From positions 22,072,001 through 22,136,000 of the forward strand of contig NC_063257.1 in NCBI RefSeq assembly GCF_019578655.1: 64,000 nucleotides of DNA, read 5' to 3'. This document shows, piece by piece, positions 38,340-50,172 of the stretch (the first letter of the stretch is position 1; each line of letters starts with the position of its first letter). The notes under the pieces were generated by a model. That model was not told where the DNA came from and searched no databases. It saw nothing but the letters and a program-made list of their open reading frames with translations. This DNA comes from Ricinus communis. Taxonomy: Eukaryota; Streptophyta; Magnoliopsida; Malpighiales; Euphorbiaceae. The position numbers and the translations under genes were made by a program.

Positions 38340-38839
38340 NNNNNNNNNNNNNNNNNNNNNNNNNNNNNNNNNNNNNNNNNNNNNNNNNNNNNNNNNNNNN
38401 NNNNNNNNNNNNNNNNNNNNNNNNNNNNNNNNNNNNNNNNNNNNNNNNNNNNNNNNNNNNNNNNNNNNNNNNNNNNNNNNNNNNNNNNNNNNNNNNNNNN
38501 NNNNNNNNNNNNNNNNNNNNNNNNNNNNNNNNNNNNNNNNNNNNNNNNNNNNNNNNNNNNNNNNNNNNNNNNNNNNNNNNNNNNNNNNNNNNNNNNNNNN
38601 NNNNNNNNNNNNNNNNNNNNNNNNNNNNNNNNNNNNNNNNNNNNNNNNNNNNNNNNNNNNNNNNNNNNNNNNNNNNNNNNNNNNNNNNNNNNNNNNNNNN
38701 NNNNNNNNNNNNNNNNNNNNNNNNNNNNNNNNNNNNNNNNNNNNNNNNNNNNNNNNNNNNNNNNNNNNNNNNNNNNNNNNNNNNNNNNNNNNNNNNNNNN
38801 NNNNNNNNNNNNNNNNNNNNNNNNNNNNNNNNNNNNNNN
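38340..38839. other. Assembly gap, 500 N
   Basis: Exactly 500 undetermined bases inside the array. A round number usually marks a scaffold gap of unknown true size, so satellite length here is not reliable. Confidence 0.95.
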
Positions 38840-40459
38840 AAAGATCATAAAAGTGGAATGTTTTTTAATACGAGAAAACAACCCCGTAAGAGAGGTATAT
38901 TTGTCAGGATTAGTAAACAACCCCGTAAGAGGAGTATATCTTTTAAAATTAAAAAACAACCCCAAAATAGTGATATATTTTTCAATATTGGAAAATAACC
39001 CCGTAAGAGGGGTATATTTGTCAATATTAGAAAATAACCCCGTAAGAGGGATATATCTTTCAACATGAGAAAACAACCCCAAAAAAGTGGTATATTTGTA
39101 AATATGAGAAAACAAACCCGTAACAGGGGTATAATTGTCAATATTAGAAAATAATTCCGTAACAGGGATATATCTTTCAACATGAGAAAATAACCCCAAA
39201 AAAGTGGTATATTTGTTAATATTATAGAACAATCCCGTAAGAGGGGTATATTTGTCAATATTAGAAAACAACCCCGTAAGCGGGATATATCTTCCAACAT
39301 GAGTAAACAACCCCAAAAAAGTGGTTTATTTATCAGTATGGGAAAACAACACTATAAGAGGGGTATATTTGTCATTATGAGAAAACTACCCCGTAAGAGA
39401 GGTATATTTGTCAATATTACAAAACAACCCCGTAAGAGGGGTATATCTTTGAACATGAGAATACAACCCTAAAAAAGTGGTACAGTTGTCAATATGAGAA
39501 AAGAACCTCGTAAGAGAGGTATATTTCTCAATATTTGAAAACAAACCGATAAGAGGGGTATATCTTTCAACATGTGAAAACAACCCCAAAAAAGTGGTAT
39601 ATTTGTCAATATTAGAAAATAACCTCGTAAGAGGGGCATATTTGTCAATATTAGAATACAACCCCGTAAGAGGGGAATATCTTTCAAAATGCGAAAACAA
39701 CCCCAAAAATGTGGTGTATTTGTCAATGTGGGAAAACAACCTCGTAAGAGGGGTATAATTGTCAAAATCAGAAAATAACCCCGTAAGAGGTGTATATTTG
39801 TTAATATCATAAAACAACCCCGTAAGAAGAGTGTATTTGTCAATATGAGAAAACAAACCTAAAAAAAGTGGAATATTTATCAATATGAGAAAACAACCCC
39901 GTAAGAGGGTATATTTGTCAATATGAAAAAAAAAAACCCGTAAGAGGGGTATATTTGTCAATAATAGAAAACAACCGCGTAAGAGGGGTACATATTTCGA
40001 AATGACAAAACAACCCCAAAAAAGTAGTATATTTGTCAATATGAGAAAACAACCCCATAAGAGGGGTATATTTGTCAATATTAGAAAATAACCTCGTAAG
40101 AGGGGTATATTTGTAAATATTAGAAAATAATCCCGTAAGAGGGATATATGTTTCAACATGACTAAACAACCCAAAAAAAGTCGTATATTTGACAATATGA
40201 TAAAACAACCCCGTATGAGGGATATATTTGCCAATATTAGAAAACAACCCTGTAAGTGGGGTATATCTTTCTACATTAGAAAACAACCACAATAAAGCGA
40301 TATATTTGTCAATATGATAGAACAACCCCCCAAAAAAGTAGTATATTTATCAATATGAGAAAACAACCCCGTAAGATGGGTATATTTGTCAATATTAGAA
40401 TAATACCCTGTAAGAGGGGTATATCTTTCAACACTAGAAAACAACCATAAAAAAGTGGT

Positions 40460-40931
40460 ATATTTGTAAATATGAGAAAACAACCACCTAAAAAAGTGCT
40501 ATATTTGTCAATATGAGAAAATAACCCCGAAAGAGGGGTATATTTGTCAATAATAGAAAACAACCCCATAAGAGGGGTAAATTTGTCAATATCAGAGAAC
40601 AACGCCGTGAGTGCGATATATCTTTCAACATGAGAAAACAACCCCAAAAAAGTGTTATATTTATCAATATGAGAAAACAACCCCATTAGAGGGGTATATT
40701 TGTAAATATGAAAAAACAACCACCTAAAAAAGTGCTATATTTGTCAATATGAGAAAATAACCCCGAAAGAGGGGTATATTTGTCAATATTAGAAAACAAC
40801 CCCGTAAGAGTGGTAAATTTGTCAATATCAGAGAACAACGCCGTGAGTGCGATATATCTTTCAACATGAGAAAACAACCCCAAAAAAGTGTTATATTTAT
40901 CAATATGAAAAAACAACCCCATTAGAGGGGT
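40460..40931 (+). repeat. 236-bp tandem duplication of six monomers
   Basis: Two nearly identical copies, about 40460-40695 and 40696-40931, share a set of rare variants: CACCTAAAAAAGTGCTATAT at 40485 and 40721, and ACGCCGTGAGTGCGATATAT at about 40610 and 40846. The offset of 236 bp is 6 x 39 + 2. The few differences suggest a recent event. Confidence 0.85.
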
Positions 40932-41984
40932 ATATTTGTCAATATGAGACAACAACCCCGTAAGAGGGGTATATTTGACAACATTAGAAAACAACGCCGT
41001 AAGAGGGGTATAATTGTCAACATTAGAAAATAATCCCGTAAGAGGGATATATTTGTCAATATTAGAAAAAAACCCGAAAGTGGGGTATATCTTTCAACAT
41101 GAGAAAACAACCCCAAAAAAGTGGTATATTTGTCAATAGAAGAAAAGAACCCCGTAAGAGGGTTATATTTTTCAATATGAGAGAACAACCCCGTAAGAAG
41201 GGTATATTTGTCAATATTAGAAAACAACCCCGTAAGAAGAGTATATTTCTCAATATGAGAAAACAACCCCAAAAAAGTGTATATTTATCAAAATGAGAAA
41301 ACAACCCCAAAAAAGTGGTATATTTGTCAATATGAGAAAACAACCCCGTAACAGGGGTATATTTGTAAATATTAGAAAATAACCCCGTAAGAGGGGTATA
41401 TCCTATAAAATGAGAAAACAACCCCAAAAAAGTGTTATATTTGTTAATATGAGAAAACAACCTGTAGCATTAACCCATATTCAATTGATGAGAAGATAAC
41501 CCCAAAAAGTGGTATATTTATCAATATGAAATAATAACCCCGTAAGAGGGGTATATTTGTCAATATTAGAATACAACCCCGTGAGAGGGGTATATCTTTC
41601 AACATTAGAAACAACCCCGTAGGAGGGGTATATTTGTCAATATGAGAAAATAACCCTGTAAGAGGGTTATATTTGTCAATATGAGAAAACAACCCCATAA
41701 AGGGGATATATTTGTCAATATTAAAAAACAACTCCGTAAGAGGGGTATATCTTTAAAAATGAGAAAACAATCCCAAAAAAGTGGTATATTTGTCAATATG
41801 AGAAAACAATCCCGTATGAGGGTTATATTTGTCAATATGAGAGCAACCCCGTAAGAGGGGTATACTTGTCAATATTAGAAAATAACCTCGTAAGAGGGGT
41901 ATATTTGTCAATATTAGAAAATAATCCCGTAAGAGGGGTATATATTCTAATATTTGACAATGAGAAAACAACCCTAAGAAGAAA

Positions 41985-42480
41985 TAATTTTCAATAGAAA
42001 ACAAACCTGTAAGAGGCATATATCTTCAAATGTGAAACATCCCCAAAACTATAATCTGGAAAAAATGAAAGAGAAGTCTTATCAAGAAGAGGTATATCTT
42101 TCAACATGAGAGTACAAGCCCAAAAAGGGTCAATGATTAAACAAACCAGTACAAGAAAAGCATATTTGTCAACATTAGAAAACAACCCCATAAGAGGGGT
42201 ATATCTTTCAACACAGAGAAAACAACCCCAAAAGTGGTATATTTCTCAATATGAAAACATTCCGAAGAGGGGTATATTTGTCAATATTAGAAAATAACTC
42301 GACGTAAGGGAAGTTTTATATTAGAAAACAACCACGTAAGAGTGGTATATCTTTCAAAATGAAAAAACAACCCCAAAAAGTGGTATATTTGTCAATATGA
42401 GAAAACAACCCCAGTAAGAGTGGTATATTTATCAATATGAGAACAACCTAAAGAGGGTAACAACCCAAATTATGTACAAA
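41985..42480 (+). repeat. Degraded, indel-rich part of the array
   Basis: Monomers remain recognisable but lose bases irregularly, for example AGAAATAATTTTCAATAGAA near 41980 and GAAAACATTCCGAAGAGG near 42253. About 40 bp without satellite similarity lie at roughly 42046-42085. The 13-codon periodicity is broken here, whereas flanking monomers keep the 39-bp register. Confidence 0.7.
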
Positions 42481-45400
42481 CCAATATGAGAAACAACTTT
42501 AAAAAAGTGGTATATTTGTCAATATGAGAAAACAACCCAATAAGAGGGGTATATTTGTCGATATGAGAAAACAACACCGTAAGGGGGTTATATTTGTCAA
42601 TATTAGAAAATAACCCTGTACGAGGGGTATATTTGTCAATATTAGAAAACAACCCTGTAAGAGGGGGGTATATCTTTCAACATGAGAAAACAACCTTAAA
42701 AAAGTTGTGTATTTGTCAATATGAGAAAACAACCCCGTAAGAGTGGTATATTTGTTAATATTAAAAGACAACCCCGTAAGAGGGATATATTTTTCAGATT
42801 GAGAAAACATCCCCAAAAAAGTGATATATTTTTTAATTTTAGAAAACAACCCCGTAAGAGGGGTATATTTGTCAATATAAGAAAACAACCCCGTAAGAGG
42901 GGTATATTTGTCAATATTAGAAAACAATCTCGTAAGAGGGATATATGTTTCAACATGACTAAACAACCTGAAAAAGTGGTATATTTGTCAATATCAGAAA
43001 ACAACCCTGTATGAGGGATATATTTGCCAATATTGGAAAACAACCCCCTAAGTGGCGTATATCTTTCAACATTAGAGAACAACCACAAAAAAGTGATGTA
43101 TTTGTCAATATGAGAAAATAACCCCATAAGAGGGGTATAATTGTCAATATTAAAAAACAACCCCGTAAGAGGGATATATTTTTCAGATTGAGAAAACATC
43201 CCCAGAAAAGTGGTAAATTTTTTAATATGAGAAAACAACCCCGAAAGAGGGGTATATTTGTCAATATTTGAAAACAGCCCCGTAAGAGTGGTATATCTTT
43301 CAATATGATAGTACAACCCTAAAAAACTTGTATATTTGTCAATATGAGAAAACAACCCTGTAACAGGGGTATATTTTTCAATATCAGAAAACAATCCCAT
43401 AAGAGGGGTGTATTTGTCAATATTAGAAAAAAACCCCGTAAGAGGGGTATATCTTTCAAAATGAGAAAAACACCCCCAAAAAAGTGGTATATTTTTTAAT
43501 ATGAGAAACAAACTCGAGAGAGGGGTATATTTGTCAATATTATAAAACAACCCCGTAAGTGGGGTATATTTGTCAAAATTAGAAAACAAGCCTGTAATAG
43601 GGGTATATTTGTCAATATTAGAAAACAACCCGTAAGAGCGGTATATCCTTCAAAATGAGAAAAAAAACCCAAAAAAAGTGGTATATTTGCAATATGAGAA
43701 AATAAACCCGTAAGAGGGGTATATTTATCAATATGAGAAAACAACACCGTAAGAGGGGTAGATTTGTCAATATTAGAAAACAACACCGTAAAAAAGATAT
43801 ATCTTTCAGCATGAGAAAACAATCCTAAAAAAGTGGTATATTTATCAATATGAGAAAACTACCTCGTAAGAGGGATATATTTGTCAATATAAGAACACAA
43901 CCCCGTAAGAGGGGTATATTGTCAATATTAGAAAACAACCCCGTAAGAGGGGCATATTTGTCAATATTAGAAAAAAACTCCGTAAGAGGGGTATATTTTT
44001 CAAAATGACAAAAAAACTATAAAAAAGTGGTGTATTTGTCAATATGATAAAATTATCCCGTACGAGGGTTATATTTGTCAATATGAGAGAACATCCCCGT
44101 AAGAGGGGTATATTTGTCAATATTAGAAAACAACCCCGTAAGAGGGGTATATTTGTCAATATTAGACAACTCCGTTAGAGGCGTATATCGTTCAACCTGA
44201 GAAAACAACCGCAAAAAAGTGGTATATTTGTTAATATGAGAAAACAACCCCGTAAGAGGGGTATATTTGTCAATATTAGAAAACAATCCCGTAAGAGGGA
44301 TATATCTTTCAACATGAGTAAACAGCCCGAGAAAAGTGGTATATTTGACAATATGAGAAAACAACCTCGTAAGAGAGGTATATTTGTCAATATTAGAAAA
44401 CAACCCTGTAAGAGGGATATATCTTTCAAAATGTGAAAACATCCCCAAAAAAGTGGTGTATTTTTTAATATGAGCAAACAACACCGAAAGAGGGGTATAT
44501 TTGTTAATATTTGAAAATAACCCCGTCAGTGGGGTATATCTTTCAATATGAGAGTACAACCCCAAAAGATTGGTATATTTCTTAATATGAGAAAACAACC
44601 ACGTAAGAGGGGTATATTTATCTGTATTAGAAAACAACCCCGTAAAAGAGGTATATCTTTCAACATGAGAGAACAACCCCAAAAAAGTGGTATGTTTGTC
44701 AACATTAGAAAACAACCCCGTAAGAGGGGTATATTTGTCAATATTAGAAAACAACCCCGTAAGAGGGGTATATCTTTCAACATGAGAAAACAACCCGAAA
44801 AAAGTGGTATATTTCTCAATATGAGAGAACAACCTCGAAATAGGGGTATATTTGTCAATATTCGAAGACAACCCCGTAAGAACGGTATATTTGTCTATAT
44901 TAGAAAACAACCCCGTAAGAGGGGTATATCTTTCAAAATGAGAAAACAACCCCAAAAAAGTGGTATAGTTGCCAATATGAGAAAACAACCCCGTAAGAGG
45001 GGTATATTTATCAATATGAGAAAACAACCCCGTGAGAGGGGTATATTTGTAAATATTAGAAAACAACACTGTAGAAGAGGTATAGCCTTCAACATGAGAA
45101 AACAACCCTAAAAAAGTGGTGTATTTGTCAATATGAGAGAACAACCCAGTAAGAGGGGTATATTTGTCAATATGAGAAAACAACACCGTAAAAGGGTTAT
45201 ATTTATCAATATTAGAAAAATACCCCGTAAGAGGGGTATATTTGTCAATATTAGAAAATAACCCCGTGAGAGGGGTATATTTGTCAATATTTGAAAACAA
45301 CCCCGTAAGAGGGGTATATCTTTCAACATGAGAAAACAACCCAAAAAAGTGGTATATTTCTCAATATGAGAAAACAGCCCCGAAAGAGGGGTATATTTGT

Positions 45401-46979
45401 CAATATTAGAAAACAACTCCCGTAAGAGTGGTATATCTTTCAAAATGAAAACAACCACGTAAGAGTGGTATATCTTTCAAAATGAAAAAACAACCCCAAA
45501 AAAGTGGTATATTTGTCAATATGAGAAAACAACCCCGTAAGAGTGGTATATTTATCAATATGAGAAAACAACCCCGTAAGAGGGGTATATTTGCCAATAT
45601 TAGAGAACAACCCCGTAAATGAGGTATAGCCTTTAACATGAGAAAACAACTTTAAAAAAGTGGTATATTTGTCAATATGAGAAAATAACCCCGTAAGAGG
45701 GGTATATTTGTTAATATTAGAAAACAATCCCGTAAGAGGGATATATTTTTCAGATTGAGAAAACATCCCCAAAAAAGTAGAATATTTTTTAATATGAGAA
45801 AACAACCCCGAAAGAGGGGTACATTAGTCAATATTAGAAAATAACCCCGTAAGAGTGGTATATCTTTCAATATGAGAGTACAACCCCAAAAAACTGGTAT
45901 ATTTGTCAATATGAGAAAACAACCCCGTAAGAGGGGTGTATATTTCAATATCAGAAAATAATCTCGTAATAGGGGTATATTTATCAATATGAGCAAAAAA
46001 ACCCCGTAAGAGGGGTATATCTTTGAAAATGAGAAAAACATCCCCAAAAAGTGGTATTATTTTTAATATCAGAAAACAACCTCGAAAGAGGGGTATATTT
46101 GTCAATATTTGAAAATAACCCCGTAAGAGGGGTATATCCTTCAAAATGAGAAAACAACCTCAAAAAAGTGGTATATTTATCAATATGAGAAAACAATCCC
46201 GTAAGAGGTGTACATTTATCAATTTGAGAAAACAACACCGTAAGAGGGGTATGTTTGTTAATATTAGAAAACAACACCGAAAGAAATGTATAGCTTTCAA
46301 CAAGAGAAAACAACCCTAAAAAAGTGGTATATTTATCTATATGAGAAAACTACCCCGTAAGAGGGTTATATTTGTCAATATGAGAACACAACCCCGTAAA
46401 AACAACCCCGTAAGAGGGGTATATTTGTCAATATTAGAAAATAACTCCGTAAGAGGGGTATATCTTTCAACATGGGAAAACAAACCAAAAAAGTGGTACA
46501 TTTGTCAATAGGAGAAAACAACCCTGTAAGAGGGGTATATTTGTCAATATTCAAAAACGACCCCGTAAGAGGGGTCTATCTTTCAAAATGAGAAAACAAC
46601 CCCAAAAAAGTGGTATATGTTTCAAGATGAGAAAACAAACCCGTAAGAGTGGTATATTTGTCAATATGAGAAAACAACCCCGTAAGAGGGTTATATTTGT
46701 CAATATGAGAAAACAACCCCGTAAGATGGGTATATTTGTCAATATTAGAAAAACCACGTAAGAGGGGTATATTTGTCAATATCAGAAAATAACCCCGTAA
46801 GAAGTGTGTATTTGTCAATATGAGAAAACAACCCCAAAAAAGTGGTATATTTATCGATATGAGAAAACAACCCCGTAAGAGGGTATATATGTAAATATGA
46901 GAAGAAAACCCCGTAAGAGGGGTACATTGGTCAATATTAGAAAACAACTCCGTAAGAGGGGTATATCTTTCAAAATGAG

Positions 46980-47115
46980 AAAACAATTTTAGAAAACAAC
47001 CCCGAAGAGGATATATTTGTCAATTTTGAACAACCCCGTAAGAGGAAAATATCTTCAACTGAAAACAACCCTAAAAAGGGTATTTGTTTATCATGAGAAA
47101 CAACCTCGCATGTTA
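46980..47115 (+). repeat. Second indel-rich patch of the array
   Basis: Several monomers are shortened (CCCCGAAGAGGATATATTTG, AAAATATCTTCAACTGAAAA, AACCTCGCATGTTATTGTC), similar to the patch at 42.0-42.5 kb. It lies shortly before the inversion point at 47341. Confidence 0.65.
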
Positions 47116-47327
47116 TTGTCAATATTAGAAAACAACCCCGTAAGAGAGGTATATCTTTTAACATGAGAAAACAACCACAAAAAAGTGATATATTTGTCAA
47201 TATGAGAAAACAACCCTGTAAGAGGGGTATATTTATCAATATTAGAAAATAACCCCGTAAGAGGGGTATATCGTTCAACATAAGAGTACAACCCCAAAAA
47301 AGTGGTATATTTGTCCATATGAGAAAA

Positions 47328-47370
47328 CAACCCCGTAAGAGTGCACAAATATATCATCCTTACGGGGTTG
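47328..47370. repeat. Inversion junction of the satellite array
   Basis: CAACCCCGTAAG at 47328-47339 is followed after 19 bp by its exact reverse complement CTTACGGGGTTG at 47359-47370. Left of about 47341 monomers read in the plus direction. From there on, including TGCACAAATATATCATCC, they read in the minus direction, as do blocks 3 and 4. Confidence 0.9.
47366..47370. repeat. Target-site duplication GGTTG (left copy)
   Basis: GGTTG directly before the solo LTR. The matching copy is at 48206-48210. The site is part of an inverted-orientation satellite monomer. Confidence 0.85.
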
Positions 47371-47760
47371 TGATGGGAATTGTAGGTTTCATCAATTAAC
47401 TCCCCAATAGCAAAAATACTATGGTAAGTTGAATTAGAAGAAAACTAGAAATTACTAATTTAATCCACAAATTCGGATCGTTCAAAGATTGAAGTAAAAA
47501 GATGGATGCTACTTAACCCCTTTACCAACAAGGATAAAGATACTAAGATAGACTTTGAATTTCCTCTTATGCCACAAATAAGAAAGTTTGATAAATAACA
47601 AGAAAACAAAGATTTAGATTTTGACACCACAAGCTAGAATAAAGCTTGATAAGTCGCAAACTTCAAGCAAGAAATTAAAGACAAAATTCCTCACAATAAA
47701 ACTCAAACAAAATTTCATATATCAAATTCAATCATGCTCTCAAAGAAAGAGAAAAGGACT

Positions 47761-47770
47761 TGTTTATATA
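47761..47770 (-). promoter_or_regulatory. TATA box of the solo LTR
   Basis: The minus strand reads TATATAAACA, a good plant TATA element, downstream of the 65-68 bp repeats and about 390 bp before the LTR end. This supports the minus orientation. Confidence 0.55.
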
Positions 47771-47845
47771 GAGTACAAGTCCATGCACACACTACTAAAA
47801 TAGACTCACACACATAGGATTACTTTTACTCTTAAATGGCCTTAG

Positions 47846-47983
47846 TAACCACTATCCACACTAATAGCCATTACTTGGTATTAATTACCCCCATTAACTT
47901 GTATATGGTGGCTCTTAATAACCACTACCCACATTGATAGCCATTACTTGGTATTAATTACCACATTAACTTGTATGGTGGCT
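47846..47983 (-). repeat. Two tandem 65-68 bp repeats in the solo LTR
   Basis: 47846-47913 and 47919-47983 share TAACCACTA(T/C)CCACA, TAGCCATTACTTGGTATTAA and TATGGTGGCT, period 73 bp. On the LTR's coding strand they lie about 75 bp upstream of the TATA box, where U3 enhancer repeats are commonly found. Confidence 0.75.
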
Positions 47984-48003
47984 ACATGTAACCCTAATTT
48001 TTA

Positions 48004-48205
48004 TTAACATAAAAACAAGTTAAATATTATTCCTTGGGCCTTCATGGATGCCTTATTGGGTTGAAGTTCTTGGGCTTTCCAAATGTCCCTAATTAAACCC
48101 AATATGGCTTGTTGAAGCTTCTTGGATTTGGACCTTGTGATTGGGCTTTCTTGTACTATTAATGGATCTTGGATCTCTTTAAGCTTTGAACTTGGATTCA
48201 CATCA
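48004..48205 (-). pseudogene. C-terminal tail of a Ty3/gypsy polyprotein inside the LTR
   Basis: Reading from the LTR start on the minus strand gives an open frame of about 66 codons containing SPITRSKSKKLQQAILGLI. This resembles the (G/S)PITRSRAKKLQ-type tail at the very end of many plant Ty3/gypsy polyproteins. The stop is at 48004-48006. The frame continues upstream only into satellite sequence. In intact relatives the polyprotein would have to read from the internal region across the LTR boundary. The similarity is from memory of the motif and not a database search. Confidence 0.55.
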
Positions 48206-50172
48206 GGTTGTTTTCTAATTTTTAACAAATGTACCCCTCTTACGTGGTTGTTTTCTCATATTGACAAATATACCCCTCTTATGGGATTTTTTTCTAATGT
48301 TGACAAATATACCCCTCTTACGGGGTTGTTTTGTAAATTTGACGAATATACCCCTCTTACGGGGTTTAATATAATATTGACAAATGTACCCCTCTTACGG
48401 GGATGCTTTCTAATATTGACAAATGTACCCCTCTTAGGAGGTTGTTTTCTCATATTGACAAATGTACACCTCTTACGGGGTTGTTTTCTCATATTGACAA
48501 ATATACCCATCTTACGGGGTTGTTTTCTAATATTGACAAATATACCCCCTTACGGGGTTGTTTTCTAATATTGATAAAAATACCCCTTTTATGGGGTTGT
48601 TTTCTAATATTGACAAATATACCTCTCTTACAGGGTTGTTTTATAATATTGACAAATATACCCCTCTTACGGGGTCGTTTTCTAATATTGACAAATATAC
48701 CCATCTTTCGGGGTTGTTTTCTCATATTGATAAATATACCCGTCCAACGGGATTGTTTTCTAATATTGACAAATATACCTCTCTTACGGGATTGTTTGTA
48801 ATATTGACACATATACCCCTCTTACGGGGTTATTTTCTAATATTGACAAATATACTCGTCTTACGAGATTTTTTTAATATTGACGAATATAGCCCTCTTA
48901 CAGGGTTTTATCCTCATTTAAATAATATTCCACTTTTTTGGGTTATTTTCTCATTTTGAAAGATATACCCCTCTTACAGGGTATTTTTTAAATATTCACA
49001 AATATACCCCTCTTACGAGTTATTTTCTCATATTGACCAATATACCCTCTTACGGGGTTATTTTCTCATATTAACGAATAAACCCTTCTTACGGGGTTGT
49101 TTTCTAATATTGACATATATACCCCTCTTATGAGGTTGTTTTCTCATATTACAAAATATACCACTTTTTGGGGTTGTTTTCTCATTTTGAAAGATATAAC
49201 CCTCTTACAGGGTTGTTTCTAATATTGACAAATATACCCCCCTTACGGGGTTGTTTTCTAATATTGACAAATATACCTCTCATACAGGGTTTTTTTCTCA
49301 CATTGACAAATATACCCCTCTGACGGGGTTGTTTTCTAATATTGACATATATACCTATCTTACGGGATTATTTTCTCATATTGACAAATAAACCCCTTTA
49401 CGGGGTTGTTTTCTAATATTGACAAATATACCCCTCCTACAGGGTTGTTTTATCATATTGATGAATATACCCCTCTTACGAGGTTGTTTTCTCATATTAT
49501 AAAATATACTAATCTTTTGGGGTTGTTTTCTCATTTTGAAAGATATACCCCTCTTACGGTAGTTGTTTTCTAATATTGACAAATATACCCCTCTTACGGG
49601 AGTTGTTTTCTAATATTGAAAAATATACCTCTCTTACGGGATTGTTTTCTAATATTGACAAATATATCTTTCTTATGGGGTTGCTTTCTCATATTAAAAA
49701 ATATACCACCTTTTGGGGTTATTTTCTCATTTTGAAAGACATACCATATAACGGGGTTGTTTTCTAATATTGACAAATATACCCTTCTTATGGGGTTGTC
49801 TTCTAATATTGACAAATCTATCCCACTTGCGGGGTTGTTTTATAATATTGACAAATGTATGCCTCTTACAGGGTTTTCAAATATTGACAAATATATTCCT
49901 CTTGCGGGGTTGTTTTATAATATTGAAAAATATACCTCTCTTACGAGATTTTTTCTAATATTGACAAATTTAGCCCTGTTATGGGGTTGTTTTATCATAT
50001 GGACAAAGATATTAGCCTTCCAGGGTTGTTTTCTTATATTGACAAATATACCCCTCTTACAGGGTTGTTTTCTAATATTGACAAATATACCCCTCTTACA
50101 GGATTATTTTCTAATATTGATAAATATGCCCCTCTTACGGGCTTATTTTATAATATTGACAGATATACCTAT
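48206..50172 (-). repeat. 39-bp satellite array, block 3 (inverted)
   Basis: About 50 monomers in inverted orientation, read on the plus strand as CCCCTCTTACGGGG followed by TTGTTTTCTAATATTGAC. C-type monomers dominate from 48.2 to 48.9 kb with few A-type ones. A-type units (TTTTGGGGTTGTTTTCTCAT) appear sporadically after 48.9 kb. The first five bases are the right copy of the GGTTG target duplication. Confidence 0.93.

Larger units (their letters stand above)
27262..47370 (+). repeat. 39-bp tandem satellite array, block 2
   Basis: About 20.1 kb of the same family, including a 500-N gap. The A-B-C trimer is clear, for example one 117-bp unit at 27467-27583 with the next A starting at 27584. 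Monomers with a changed last third (CACGTAAATTGGGTATATC and CTATATTAGAAAACAACCCC types) mark local sub-families between 28.7 and 37.1 kb. Between 39.4 and 46.9 kb the trimer is less regular and C-type monomers are common. The final 30 bp (from about 47341) are already in inverted orientation. The block ends at the 5-bp target duplication GGTTG of the solo LTR. Confidence 0.95.
47371..48205 (-). mobile_element. Solo LTR of a Ty3/gypsy-like element, 835 bp
   Basis: On the minus strand it starts TGATGTGAATCC and ends TTCCCATCA, so the termini form a 5-bp inverted repeat TGATG...CATCA. It is bounded by the perfect 5-bp target duplication GGTTG (47366-47370, 48206-48210; CAACC on the minus strand). 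No internal region is present, as expected after recombination between two LTRs. On the minus strand it has, in order, a coding-like tail (48205-48004), two 65-68 bp direct repeats (47983-47846) and a TATA box (47770-47761). The host sequence is the inverted satellite, so insertion followed the inversion or at least followed array formation. Confidence 0.88.

Noticed and set aside
27251..47357. Similar repeat-peptide frames in block 2, such as 33337-34971 on the minus strand
   Set aside because: Same explanation. One such frame also runs through the N gap, which shows that frame continuity there means nothing.
47400..47820. Possible host gene between array blocks
   Set aside because: The interval is fully contained in a solo LTR defined by target duplications, and the short plus-strand frame 47621-47803 has no domain.
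48122..48568. 148-codon plus-strand frame starting in the solo LTR
   Set aside because: The first 28 or so codons are LTR sequence and the rest is the satellite peptide repeat, so it is a chance fusion across the LTR boundary.
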